DNA from: Hymenobacter norwichensis DSM 15439
GTDB taxonomy: Bacteria > Bacteroidota > Bacteroidia > Cytophagales > Hymenobacteraceae
Assembly (NCBI RefSeq): GCF_000420705.1
Contig: NZ_ATVL01000008.1
Location: 248,001-312,000, forward strand
DNA length: 64,000 nt
Direction: 5' to 3'
The notes below the pieces were generated by a model, which was not told where the DNA came from, searched no databases, and was given only the letters and a program-made list of their open reading frames with translations. The position numbers were made by a program, and so were the translations under genes. This document shows, piece by piece, positions 17,070 to 25,663 of the stretch. The stretch's first letter is position 1. Each line of letters opens with the position of its first letter.

Positions 17070-18449
17070 ATGAGTCCTCTGCCCAGTAGTACCGCGTCGG
17101 TGCAAATTCAGCAGTTTTACGATAAAGGCCTATCTCACGCGAGCTACGCCATCCGCAGTGGCCGCCAGGTAGCCATCATCGACCCGGCCCGCGACCCCCA
17201 ACCCTACTACGACTTCGCCGACGAGCACGACGCGCGCATTATTGCTGTCATCGAGACGCACCCGCACGCCGACTTCGTGAGCAGCCACTTGGAAATAGCC
17301 GAGGAAACCGGCGCTATTATTTATTGCAGCAAACTGGTGAAAGCCAGCTATCCGCACCACCCCTTTGATGATGGCGACCGGATAACGCTCGGCAACATGG
17401 AGCTGCACGCCATCAACACCCCCGGCCACTCACCCGACAGTATTTGCGTGCTGCTCATGGACGAGTTTGCCCACACCCGCGCCGTATTCACCGGCGATAC
17501 CCTGTTTGTGGGCGACGTGGGCCGGCCTGACTTGCGCGAAGACAGCGCCGTAGGTGGCCACACCCGCGAAGACTTGGCCGTTGACCTGTATAATAGCACC
17601 CGCCAGAAGTTGATGACGCTGCCACCTAGTACCAAGGTGTACCCAGCCCACGGACCCGGCAGCCTATGTGGCAAAACCACCAGCACCGACCTCGACAGCA
17701 CCATCGGCAAGGAAGTGCAAACCAACTACGCCTTGCAGCCCATGTCGCAGGACGAGTTTGTGAAGGTGCTGCTCGAAGACCAGCCCTTCATGCCCAAGTA
17801 TTTCGGGCATGATGTGGTGCTCAACAAGCAAGGTGCGCTACCATTTGAAGAGAGCATCCGGCGGGTACCGCGCCTGCAACCCGATGCCCCCCTCGACCCC
17901 AGTGCCCTTATTATTGACACCCGGCCTGCTGAGCAGTTTCGGGCCGGCCACCTGCCCGGCGCCATCAACCTGATGGATGGCGGCAAGTTCGAAACCTGGC
18001 TGGGCTCGGTAGTTGGCCCGAAGGAGCAGTTTTATTTACTAGCTGATTCGCAGATTGCCCTAGACACGGTGATGCGCAAAACCGCTAAAATCGGCTACGA
18101 AGTCAACATCAAAGGCGCCCTGATTACGCCTCAGCAGCTACCTGCCACCAGCCCCGAAACCGACGTGGACCACGTACGCGCCCGGCCCGAGGATTTCACC
18201 ATCGTGGACATTCGCAACCGCACCGAGGCTCAGCAGCCGGTTTTTGAAAATGCGCTGAACATTCCGCTGCCTGAGCTGCGCGAGCGTGCCCACGAAGTAC
18301 CCACCGATAAGCCCGTGCTGGTACACTGTGCCGGCGGTTACCGCTCGGCGGCCGGGGCCAGCATCCTAGACGCTGCCCTCCCCGACCACGTACCCGTTCA
18401 TGATTTGGGCGAAGCCATAACTACGTTCCAGAAGCAGCCAGTGCATTAA
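17070..18449 (+). CDS. Metallo-beta-lactamase-fold hydrolase fused to two rhodanese domains (persulfide dioxygenase-like)
   Basis: A 459-aa protein. Residues 10-245 form the ETHE1-like metal domain with THPHADFVSSH (H64, H66, D68), HTPGHSPDS and AHGPGSLCG. Two rhodanese domains follow. The first (about 275-350, LIIDTRPAEQFRAGHLPGAIN) has no Cys at the active-site loop (FYLLADSQIA). The second (about 365-455) keeps C420 in HCAGGYRSA. Relatives oxidise glutathione or low-molecular-weight persulfides to sulfite, with the rhodanese supplying or removing sulfane sulfur. It acts in the cytoplasm in sulfide detoxification. The dead-plus-live rhodanese arrangement is usual in this subfamily. Confidence 0.9.
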   Translation: MSPLPSSTASVQIQQFYDKGLSHASYAIRSGRQVAIIDPARDPQPYYDFADEHDARIIAVIETHPHADFVSSHLEIAEETGAIIYCSKLVKASYPHHPFDDGDRITLGNMELHAINTPGHSPDSICVLLMDEFAHTRAVFTGDTLFVGDVGRPDLREDSAVGGHTREDLAVDLYNSTRQKLMTLPPSTKVYPAHGPGSLCGKTTSTDLDSTIGKEVQTNYALQPMSQDEFVKVLLEDQPFMPKYFGHDVVLNKQGALPFEESIRRVPRLQPDAPLDPSALIIDTRPAEQFRAGHLPGAINLMDGGKFETWLGSVVGPKEQFYLLADSQIALDTVMRKTAKIGYEVNIKGALITPQQLPATSPETDVDHVRARPEDFTIVDIRNRTEAQQPVFENALNIPLPELRERAHEVPTDKPVLVHCAGGYRSAAGASILDAALPDHVPVHDLGEAITTFQKQPVH

Positions 18450-18470
18450 TTATCGTCAGCAAAAACAGAA

Positions 18471-18506
18471 AGCCCCAACCGGTATTTGGTTGGGGCTTTT
18501 TGTTTT
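18471..18506 (+). terminator. Intrinsic terminator after the MBL-rhodanese gene
   Basis: A 10-bp stem AGCCCCAACC (18471-18480) / GGTTGGGGCT (18488-18497), followed by TTTTTGTTTTT. Confidence 0.92.
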
Positions 18507-18539
18507 TAGTCAATTCTCAAAAACGATAACTGTGACCTG

Positions 18540-19301
18540 CTACCCGGCATTCGGTCCGACCAGGCGGTTGGCGTCGTCGTTGAGGGGTAGGGAGCCGTCG
18601 GTGCGGCCTTGCATCTTACGGCGCCAATGTGCCCCCAGTGCCGGGCAGGCGGCTAGCTGCGCCACCAGTTCCCGGTCGTGGCGCAGTTCGTATTTAGCTG
18701 AGTTGGCCCGCGCAATCGTCCATTCGGGGTGAGGCCTTTCCAGCAGATGCAGTACGTCGGTGGGGTTTACTAAGCCGGGCTGTAGCACCCGCAGGTACCA
18801 GCCGGTAAAGCCGGTTTCCTGGAGCCACTGCGAAAATAGCGGCAGCTGCCAACGGCGCGCAATTTTCCAGCAGGGCGAGCGGGGCTGAGATATTTGCACC
18901 ACAGCCTCGCCAAACGCAAACACGTCGCCGATGCACACATCGGCTTCGGTACAGTTTCCGCCGATGGTCAGGTTTTCGCCGAAACTACCGGCCGCCAGTG
19001 GTAAGCCCAAGCGCTCAGCCCAGTACGTGTAATGCACGGCAGGGTAAGCGCACAGTGCCTGGTCGGGGCCGCCGTGGTTGCGCTGGTCGGCTTGCTCGTC
19101 GCCGGCGAGATTGAGCGTATCCAGCCACACCGGTTCCGTTAGTACCTGCTTGTCTAGGGCCGAAATCCAGGGCTGGTTCAATATTTCCGGCGCGCCGGGT
19201 ACGCCCAGCGCCTGCGGAAGCCCCACCCGCAGTGAAATCAACGGCAAACAAAGGACGGGTACGGAACCGACTGGTGCTGCGGGCGTTTCGGGGCTTTTCA
19301 T
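18540..19301 (-). CDS. MOSC-domain protein, YiiM-like
   Basis: A 253-aa cytoplasmic protein. It has the MOSC core features ADQRNHGGPDQALCAYP, GSFGENLTIGG, and QISQPRSPCWKIARRW with the conserved Cys, and a C-terminal 3-alpha domain (HPEWTIARANSAKYE) as in YiiM. YiiM-type proteins use the molybdenum cofactor to reduce N-hydroxylated compounds such as 6-hydroxylaminopurine, protecting against mutagenic bases. It is transcribed toward the MBL-rhodanese gene and divergently from sbcD. Confidence 0.88.
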   Translation of the reverse strand: MKSPETPAAPVGSVPVLCLPLISLRVGLPQALGVPGAPEILNQPWISALDKQVLTEPVWLDTLNLAGDEQADQRNHGGPDQALCAYPAVHYTYWAERLGLPLAAGSFGENLTIGGNCTEADVCIGDVFAFGEAVVQISQPRSPCWKIARRWQLPLFSQWLQETGFTGWYLRVLQPGLVNPTDVLHLLERPHPEWTIARANSAKYELRHDRELVAQLAACPALGAHWRRKMQGRTDGSLPLNDDANRLVGPNAG

Positions 19302-19437
19302 GATTGGGCTTGCTTCAATTACTTGGTCTTGCCCGCTTAGAACCTCTGCGCCGCGGACTACCAGTAAACTTATCTACTTCCTGCCAACGTTGTGGTCGAG
19401 TGCGCCCGGTTACTGCGAAAATCGGCGCGGCAAAGGT

Positions 19438-19445
19438 TAATTTTG
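19438..19445 (+). promoter_or_regulatory. Putative -7 promoter box (TAnnTTTG) of sbcD
   Basis: TAATTTTG fits the Bacteroidota housekeeping -7 consensus TAnnTTTG and sits 25 bp before the sbcD ATG. A clear -33 TTG element is not obvious. Confidence 0.55.
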
Positions 19446-19470
19446 CATTTCCATCGTCACGATTTCCGGC

Positions 19471-20700
19471 ATGCGCGTACTACACACCGCCGATTGGCAC
19501 CTGGGCCAGCGCTTTATCAGCGGCCACGAACGAACCGAGGAGCACCGCCATTTCCTGAACTGGCTAGTGGCCACGGTGCAGGAGCAGCGCGTGGAAGTGC
19601 TAGTAGTGGCCGGCGACATTTTCGATACCGGCTCGCCCTCCAACCAGGCGCTGGAGCTGTATTACTCGTTTCTACTGGCCATGCAAGCCACTGGCTGCCG
19701 CGACATTGTAGTGGTAGGCGGCAACCACGACTCCCCGGCTACGCTCAACGCTCCGGCGCGGCTGTTGCGCCATTTGCGTGTGCATGTGGTGGGCTGCGTG
19801 CCCGATTGTTTCGAGGAACAGGTACTGGTGCTTGATGACGCCACCGGCAAACCCGGTTTGGTGGTGTGCGCCGTACCCTTCCTGCGCGACCGGGACGTGC
19901 GTCTGTCGGTGCCCGGTGAAACGGCCGAGGAGCGTGAAGCCCGCATCAAACAAGGCCTCGCCGACCATTACAGCCGCGTGGCGGAAGTCGAGCAGGTGTG
20001 GCAGCTGAAAGAGTTGGGCTTGCCGGTGCTGGCTACCGGCCACCTCTACGCAGCCGGGGCCGCTCCTTCTGATTCGGAGCGCACTATCCACGTAGGCAAC
20101 TTGGGCCAGATTACAGCCGACCATTTCCCCAGCATCTTCGATTACGTGGCCCTGGGGCATTTGCACCGCCCGCAGCGGGTGGGCGGCCGGGAGCATATCC
20201 GCTACTCCGGCTCTCCTATTGCGCTGTCGTTTTCGGAAATCGACCACCCCAAAGAAGTGCTGCTGCTAGAGTTCAACGGCGGCAAGCTGCACACGCTAGA
20301 AGCCCTGTCCGTACCTGGCGCGCGTCGGCTGGTGCGCTTCCACGGCACCCTCGACGAAGTAACCCAGGACCTCACTTCCTACGACAACACCGGCTACCTG
20401 CTGCCCGCCTGGGTGGACGTGCAGGTGCACTCCGAACTAACCCAGCTGGAAGTAGCCGAAGTCCTGCTCAAGGTGATTCAGGCGCTGGACCGCAAGCAGC
20501 TGGAAGTGCTGGCCCGCCGCCACTTTCGGTTGGTGAAGCTCCGCGCCCTCGGGGAAGCGGACGATTCCGACGTGCCCCTCACCCGCAGCCTCCACGATTT
20601 CACGGAGCGCGAAGTATTTGAGCAGCGCCTGGAAGCGGAACCGGAGGCCGTCCGGACGGAGCTGCTGCGCACCTTCGATGAGCTGCTGGAGCGGATGTAG
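19471..20700 (+). CDS. sbcD: Exonuclease SbcCD, nuclease subunit SbcD
   Basis: A 409-aa Mre11-type phosphodiesterase. All metal motifs are present in order: HTADWHLGQRF (residues 5-15), VVAGDIFDTGSP, GGNHDSPATL, GHLYAAGA and YVALGHLHRPQ with SGSPIALSFSE after it. A C-terminal capping domain follows. With SbcC it cuts hairpins and DNA ends in an ATP-dependent way. Usually sbcD and sbcC are adjacent; here sbcC is 12 kb downstream on the same strand (32942), with a RhuM-Fic gene, an esterase and GH92 genes between. Its immediate partner is the RhuM-Fic gene, 72 bp downstream. Confidence 0.95.
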   Translation: MRVLHTADWHLGQRFISGHERTEEHRHFLNWLVATVQEQRVEVLVVAGDIFDTGSPSNQALELYYSFLLAMQATGCRDIVVVGGNHDSPATLNAPARLLRHLRVHVVGCVPDCFEEQVLVLDDATGKPGLVVCAVPFLRDRDVRLSVPGETAEEREARIKQGLADHYSRVAEVEQVWQLKELGLPVLATGHLYAAGAAPSDSERTIHVGNLGQITADHFPSIFDYVALGHLHRPQRVGGREHIRYSGSPIALSFSEIDHPKEVLLLEFNGGKLHTLEALSVPGARRLVRFHGTLDEVTQDLTSYDNTGYLLPAWVDVQVHSELTQLEVAEVLLKVIQALDRKQLEVLARRHFRLVKLRALGEADDSDVPLTRSLHDFTEREVFEQRLEAEPEAVRTELLRTFDELLERM

Positions 20701-20772
20701 GGGGGCACAATTGGGCGGGACAGCAACGGATTTGCAGTAGCTTGCTGCCGCCCCACCACTTGCGTGTTTTTT

Positions 20773-21759
20773 ATGTCCTCTTCTCCTAATATTCTGCTTT
20801 ACCAGTCGCCTAACGGGCAAACCCAACTGGAAGTCCACCTCCAAAACGAAACCGTCTGGCTGACTCAAGCCCAGATGGCGGAGCTGTTTGACGTTTCTAA
20901 AAAGACAGTCAGTGAACACCTTCAAAATATTTTTCGAGAAGGGGAGCTCACAATAGATTCAGTTGTCCGGAAATCCCGGACAACTGCTGCCGACGGCAAA
21001 AATTATCTGGTACAGCACTACAACCTCGATGTTATCATTTCGGTTGGCTACCGGGTGAAGTCGTTGCGGGGCACGCATTTCCGGCAGTGGGCTACCAGTA
21101 TTCTGCGGCAGTATCTGGTCGAGGGCTACGCGCTGAATGAGCGGCGCCTGCGCGAAAGCACCCGGCAACTGAACGACCTGAAGCGGCTGGTGAAGCTTCA
21201 AGCAGAAATAGCTACCAACCAGGAACTTACCGCCGGCCAGTCTGGTGCGCTGCTGCGGGTGCTCGGCGACTATGCCCGCGCCTTGGATGTGCTCGATCAG
21301 TACGACCACCAGCGCCTGCGCGTGCAAGGCACCGCTAGTGAGGAGTCGTTTGAGCTGACCTACGAAGCTGGCCTGGAAGCCGTGGATATTCTGCGGGAGC
21401 AATTTGGTGGAAGCGTGCTGTTTGGCCGGGAAAAGGACGCGTCGTTTCAGAGTTCGGTGCGTAGCATTTATCAAAGCTTCGGCGGCGAAGACCTGTACCC
21501 CAGCGTGGAGGAAAAAGCGGCCAATCTGCTCTACTTCGTGGTGAAGAATCATTCGTTTTCTGATGGCAACAAGCGTATTGCGGCCTTCCTGTTCGTGTGG
21601 TTTCTCGACCGGAACCAGTGTCTTTACAAGCCCGATGGCTCCCGGCGCCTCGCCGATAACGCCTTGGTAGCCCTTACCCTACTTATTGCCGAAAGCAAGC
21701 CCGAAGACAAAGACACTATGGTTACGTTGGTAGTCAACCTGATCAATCAAGATAACTAG
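20773..21759 (+). CDS. RhuM-Fic (Doc-like) protein
   Basis: A 328-aa cytoplasmic protein; ATG at 20773 (MSSSPNILLYQSPNG), with a GTG nine bases earlier. Residues 1-120 are the RhuM domain with a DNA-binding-like helix pair (TVWLTQAQMAELFDVSKKTV) and HYNLDVIISVGYRVKS. The C-terminal Fic/Doc domain carries the motif HSFSDGNKRIAAFLF from H260. The Lys where Fic enzymes have Gly is as in Doc toxins, which phosphorylate EF-Tu; AMPylation is the alternative. No antitoxin gene is seen next to it. Such proteins occur in defence and virulence loci; the role is unknown. Confidence 0.9.
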   Translation: MSSSPNILLYQSPNGQTQLEVHLQNETVWLTQAQMAELFDVSKKTVSEHLQNIFREGELTIDSVVRKSRTTAADGKNYLVQHYNLDVIISVGYRVKSLRGTHFRQWATSILRQYLVEGYALNERRLRESTRQLNDLKRLVKLQAEIATNQELTAGQSGALLRVLGDYARALDVLDQYDHQRLRVQGTASEESFELTYEAGLEAVDILREQFGGSVLFGREKDASFQSSVRSIYQSFGGEDLYPSVEEKAANLLYFVVKNHSFSDGNKRIAAFLFVWFLDRNQCLYKPDGSRRLADNALVALTLLIAESKPEDKDTMVTLVVNLINQDN

Positions 21760-21768
21760 CTGCCACGC

Positions 21769-22773
21769 ATGACCAGTCTTCGCCCCTTTTCACTGCTGCC
21801 CGCGCTGCTTCTGCTTGCCTGCTTGCTGGTTGTTAGCACGCGGCCAGTGGCGGCGCAGCAATTACCGGCTCCGCGCGACACTTCCTTTACCGTGCACAGT
21901 GCTTTTATCAAGGCAAAGAAAAACTATCCGGCAATCAGCGTTGCGCGGCCGGCCGTACCCACTACTATCCGAATTCAACCCAACGTTACGTACTGCACCA
22001 TTGGTAGCCGCAGGTTGCAGCTCGACGTGTTTCAACCGAAAGCGAAGCGCAGGCAGGGTTATCCGGCGGTCCTATTCATTTTTGGCGGTGGCTGGCGCTC
22101 CGGCGACCGGTCGCACCACGTGCCGATGGCGCAGCAAGTAGCGGCTCATGGTTACGTTACCGTCACGGCCGACTACCGGCTGAGCACCGAAGCATTGTAC
22201 CCCGCCGCAGTGCACGACCTAAAAGGCGCCGTTCGCTGGATGCGGGCCAACGCAAAAACCTATAATATCGACACCACCCGAATTGCCGTATGGGGCTTTT
22301 CGGCCGGAGGGCAGTTGGCTTCCCTGCTTGGTACTACCAGCCACGACCCGGCGCTGGAAGGTGCCAGCTGCCACCCCAACCACTCCAATAGCGTGCAGGC
22401 TATTGTGGATGTGGACGGCACGCTGGCCTTTATTCACCCTGAGTCGGGTGAAGGGAACGACAGCAAAGGTCCTTCGGCAGCCACTTACTGGTTTGGGGCA
22501 TCCAAAATCGAGAAGCCCGAACTGTGGCACCAAGCTGGGGCGCTCAACCACGTAACCAGCAAAACCCCGCCTATCGTGTTCATCAACAGCTCAGTAGACC
22601 GCATGCACGCAGGCCGCGAAGACATGATCAAACAGCTTGACGCCTTCCATATCTATCACGAAACCCACTCATTTCCTGATTCGCCGCACACGTTCCCGCT
22701 GTTCAACCCGTGGTTCGAGCCCACGCTAAACTACACGGTGAAGTTTCTGGACAAGGTTTTCAATAGCAAGTGA
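21769..22773 (+). CDS. Exported alpha/beta-hydrolase (BD-FAE / esterase-lipase type)
   Basis: A 334-aa protein starting 9 bp after the RhuM-Fic stop. An N-terminal signal peptide (LLPALLLLACLLVVSTRPVAAQ) sends it to the periplasm. The fold has the oxyanion region FIFGGGWRSGD, the nucleophile elbow GFSAGGQLAS, an acid in the FINSSVDRMHAGRED segment and the catalytic His in FPDSPHTFPLF. The HGGGW-like and GxSxGG motifs are of the hormone-sensitive-lipase/feruloyl-esterase kind, so an acetyl- or feruloyl-ester of polysaccharides is a likely substrate. The tight spacing may mean co-transcription with the Fic gene. Confidence 0.85.
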   Translation: MTSLRPFSLLPALLLLACLLVVSTRPVAAQQLPAPRDTSFTVHSAFIKAKKNYPAISVARPAVPTTIRIQPNVTYCTIGSRRLQLDVFQPKAKRRQGYPAVLFIFGGGWRSGDRSHHVPMAQQVAAHGYVTVTADYRLSTEALYPAAVHDLKGAVRWMRANAKTYNIDTTRIAVWGFSAGGQLASLLGTTSHDPALEGASCHPNHSNSVQAIVDVDGTLAFIHPESGEGNDSKGPSAATYWFGASKIEKPELWHQAGALNHVTSKTPPIVFINSSVDRMHAGREDMIKQLDAFHIYHETHSFPDSPHTFPLFNPWFEPTLNYTVKFLDKVFNSK

Positions 22774-22925
22774 GATGAGGCTGGGCAAGCAAAAATAGAA
22801 GCGGCCTACCCCTTTGCGCTTCTCGCGTTTTCCTTCTGTTATATTCCCTACCGATAATCCGACAATAGTATGTAGTCACTGATACACCGCGGTGCCTTTA
22901 TTATTTTATCCTCAATCCTGTACTC

Positions 22926-23573
22926 ATGCCTACAGAGCATAAGCTATATCTACTTAATTGCATTTGGGAAAAGCGTAAGCAATTAGGGGTCCTCAACACC
23001 CTAAAGGCCAATTTTCTGAACAAAAACAAGGGCTTTATTTACATCAACCGGAACACTGCCTTGCACATAGCAGCCAGCAGTACGCTGGCGGTTGCGGCCC
23101 ACTTCACCATGAATTGCTATTGGGTGCCGAAAGATTACGCTTCGGCTCTGTTGGCCCTAGCCGAGCAAGCTACGCTGGAAGTATCCGGGAATTTCACCAT
23201 TTATTCCGGCGCAAGAATTTACGTCAATGAGGGTGCCGCTCTGGTTTTGGGCAGTGGCTACATCAATCATAATGCAAGTATTACCTGCTTGCAGAGAATA
23301 GAAATCGGGCAGGATGTGGCTATTGCAGAGAATGTCACGATACGAGACTCCGACGACCACGACATCCTTTCTTCGCCCCATGTAAAAACCAGTCCTATCA
23401 AAATCGGCAACCACGTCTGGATAGGCATGAATGTTACTATTTTGAAGGGCGTAACCATTGGCGACGGCGCCATTATAGCTGCCGGAGCTGTGGTTACTCG
23501 AGACGTTCCGGCCGGCTGCCTAGCCGGTGGGGTTCCCGCCCGAATTATCAAGCAAAACGTAACTTGGCAGTAA
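22926..23573 (+). CDS. Hexapeptide-repeat acyltransferase (maltose/galactoside acetyltransferase-like)
   Basis: A 215-aa left-handed beta-helix protein. The C-terminal half shows hexapeptide repeats ending in [21 protein letters not shown] and [27 protein letters not shown], the canonical ending of CatB/LacA/WbbJ-type O-acetyltransferases; the active His lies in the DSDDHD region. The N-terminal half contains degenerate repeats and basic residues ([14 protein letters not shown]). It likely acetylates a sugar on a surface polysaccharide or other glycan. It is monocistronic by spacing. Confidence 0.85.
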   Translation: MPTEHKLYLLNCIWEKRKQLGVLNTLKANFLNKNKGFIYINRNTALHIAASSTLAVAAHFTMNCYWVPKDYASALLALAEQATLEVSGNFTIYSGARIYVNEGAALVLGSGYINHNASITCLQRIEIGQDVAIAENVTIRDSDDHDILSSPHVKTSPIKIGNHVWIGMNVTILKGVTIGDGAIIAAGAVVTRDVPAGCLAGGVPARIIKQNVTWQ

Positions 23574-23708
23574 CCCCTCCCCCGCTCAGCCAAAACCTAG
23601 CTGCTACATTGTACTCACCCGCACGGATTTAGCTGTATCGGCACGGAAGCACAGCACTGTCTCGCATTATTTTCAGGTGACTTACTATCATCTATAACGC
23701 AAAATAAA

Positions 23709-23750
23709 CCCGGTCAAAGTGCAGAAACTAAGTTCTACACCTTGACCGGG
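23709..23750. repeat. Long hairpin between convergent genes
   Basis: CCCGGTCAA (23709-23717) pairs with TTGACCGGG (23742-23750), and GTGCAGAA inside it pairs with TTCTACAC with one mismatch, giving a stem of about 18 bp with a small loop. It lies between the acyltransferase gene and the convergent membrane protein gene and may terminate both, although no T run is present. Confidence 0.6.
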
Positions 23751-23854
23751 CACAAATTGCGTAGTGGCACAACCACAGGGCTATTCTGCTTATCGAGCTA
23801 ATTCGAATTGATGGGTTTCAGTTGGTTTATACGGCGTTGATGCGTGAAGCCAGA

Positions 23855-24862
23855 TTAGTATGTGGTAGCCGTGGCAATAGTCTCGTTGCGCGGGGCAGCC
23901 TGGCGGCCTCCAAACGCGGCGGCCGCGGCTCCTAGTACCAACCCGAAGAAAGCAAAGATGGCGGCTTTCGAAAGACCGGCGGCAGCTTTATCGCCGGCTT
24001 CGCGGGCCTTGGCTTCGGCCTGCTGTTTGGCTTCCTGGAACTTCACCTGCGCCTGCTTGGCCGTGGCAATCCAGTTGTCCACAATCTGCTCGGCTTCGGC
24101 GCGGCTCTTACCACTGCGGCGCATCACTACGTTCACGGCGGCGTCGCGGTCGGCGGCATCTCCAATGTTCTCGGCTTTGCTGGTCAGGCGGTCAATTACA
24201 TCGTCGAAGTTGTCGTCGGCAGCTTGTGGGTTGGCAGCGCTTTGCTTGGCTTCGGCTTGGGCGTCGCGGCCAGTTGAGCGGGCTTCGCGCTCCAGATTTT
24301 CGGGCTGTAGCTCGGCTTTGCCGGTTTGACGCAGCAACTGGCGGGCTTCCCGCTTCAGGTCCGATACATCAATGCCGCGCTCCTTCAACTCGCCCTTAAT
24401 GGCCTCACCAGCTTCGGGAGCTACGGCCGCTACGCCCTGGCCCGCCATGGATAGGGCCCGGCCGGCAACTCCTGTAGCGCCGCTAATAACGCGGCCCACG
24501 GTGGTGCTCAGCATGTAGAAAGTAAGGAGCGTAACCAGCGCCCAGGTAATCAGGCCGTGCAGCAGGCCGTCGGTGCGGCGGGGCATACCAGCCAGGCGGC
24601 CCGCTACCAGCCCGCCCAGGTATAAGGCTACCAAGGTGCTCAAGCCCCACCAGATGGCGGCCCCGATGCCGAAGCCGCTCATGGGGTTTTGCTCTTCCAG
24701 CGGGTCAACGGAGCTTAGGCCGATGCCCAGGCCTAGCAAACCCAGCGTTAGTTGCGTAACCAAGGCTAGTAGCGCCCCGGCCAGCACGGCACCCCAGGAA
24801 ATGCGCTTGATAACAGCTCCGGGCACAAATGTGCCGGACTCGGTTGTGTAAATAGTGTTCAT
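23855..24862 (-). CDS. Integral membrane protein with coiled-coil linker, unknown function
   Basis: A 335-aa protein; the start at 24862 (MNTIYTTESGTFVPGAVIKR) gives a normal cytoplasmic N-terminus, the frame to 24934 adding an unlikely lead. Three helices follow (WGAVLAGALLALVTQLTL, AIWWGLSTLVALYLGGLVAG, GLITWALVTLLTFYMLSTTV), then a charged, Ala/Glu/Gln-rich helical stretch of about 150 residues (ESGEAIKGEL-like, AEAKQSAANPQAADDNF, KFQEAKQQAEAKAREAG) and one final helix AAIFAFFGLVLGAAAAA. I know similar proteins in Bacteroidota and Proteobacteria, but no function. The isolated gene is flanked by AT-rich intergenic DNA. Confidence 0.7.
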   Translation of the reverse strand: MNTIYTTESGTFVPGAVIKRISWGAVLAGALLALVTQLTLGLLGLGIGLSSVDPLEEQNPMSGFGIGAAIWWGLSTLVALYLGGLVAGRLAGMPRRTDGLLHGLITWALVTLLTFYMLSTTVGRVISGATGVAGRALSMAGQGVAAVAPEAGEAIKGELKERGIDVSDLKREARQLLRQTGKAELQPENLEREARSTGRDAQAEAKQSAANPQAADDNFDDVIDRLTSKAENIGDAADRDAAVNVVMRRSGKSRAEAEQIVDNWIATAKQAQVKFQEAKQQAEAKAREAGDKAAAGLSKAAIFAFFGLVLGAAAAAFGGRQAAPRNETIATATTY

Positions 24863-25318
24863 TAAGTGTTGGTTGGGAAGGTGGAACAGATGCTTCCAAT
24901 GAAGCGGAAGCTCAACAGTAACACCGTATACCACCTATCACTTATAAAGGATACAATTATTTCATGAATATATATAAAAATCCCACTAGCACAGGTTTTC
25001 ACACCCAATAAGCATTACTCACAAATAACTATAAATCATATAGTTAACCCGCCATAACAGCTATATTCCGTTTTAGTCCTTGACAACCAAAACTCAGCTA
25101 TGCAGGCCCATCTACTCTCGCCAGGTGCAGACGGCTGGCAACCGACTCTTGCTAGGGTAGCAACTCATCTGTTCACTGACGGGCCACGCCTGCTACTAGG
25201 GAAGCTTGCGGCGCTAGTTGCCTCTAGCCGGAAAGTTGCAAGCCCCTCAAACAACAGGACCTTAACCTTACGAAGCTGAACTACGTTAAAAAGGCATCAC
25301 CTTTTTTCTTTGTCACTC
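24863..25318. other. Intergenic region, divergent promoters
   Basis: No supported gene. AT-rich around 24940-25060, then GC-rich. It separates the minus-strand membrane protein gene from the plus-strand 77-aa gene and should hold both promoters. I see no convincing repeat or operator. Confidence 0.4.
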
Positions 25319-25552
25319 ATGGGTATATTTGGTTCAGATAGCCCCAGCGGTACGCTGGGCGGCTTGATTTCAGGTTTATTTGGGAACAGAAAATCCGTGG
25401 ACACCTCGTCTGAGTCCTACGGCACCGCTCCTCGTTCTGGCGGGTTCAACCGCAAGCTAATGGGCGGCGCCTTGCTGGCAGCCGGTGCGGCCTACCTCTA
25501 CAACCGCAACAAAAACAAAGGCGCCAGCACCCCCAGCTTTATCAACGAGTAA
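25319..25552 (+). CDS. Small hypothetical Gly-rich membrane-associated protein (77 aa)
   Basis: A 77-aa protein from the ATG at 25319 (MGIFGSDSPSGTLGGLISGL). The N-terminal amphipathic Gly-rich part is followed by a Ser-rich linker and a C-terminal hydrophobic helix (LMGGALLAAGAAYLYNRNKNK) with basic flanks. It is similar in style to small membrane-tethered stress proteins, but I recognise no family. A strong hairpin follows the stop by 25 bp, supporting a real transcript. Confidence 0.65.
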   Translation: MGIFGSDSPSGTLGGLISGLFGNRKSVDTSSESYGTAPRSGGFNRKLMGGALLAAGAAYLYNRNKNKGASTPSFINE

Positions 25553-25576
25553 GCTCACCGGCTGACTCTATTTGGA

Positions 25577-25613
25577 AACGCCCTTCCTTCGGCTTAGCCA
25601 GAGGAAGGGCGTT
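25577..25613 (+). terminator. Hairpin terminator after the 77-aa gene
   Basis: A perfect 12-bp stem AACGCCCTTCCT (25577-25588) / AGGAAGGGCGTT (25602-25613), loop 13 bases. The following sequence is only weakly T-rich (CTGAATTATA). Confidence 0.7.
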
Positions 25614-25663
25614 CTGAATTATAGCGGAGGAAAGGCAGACTCTATGCCGAAACTTCCGCTAAG

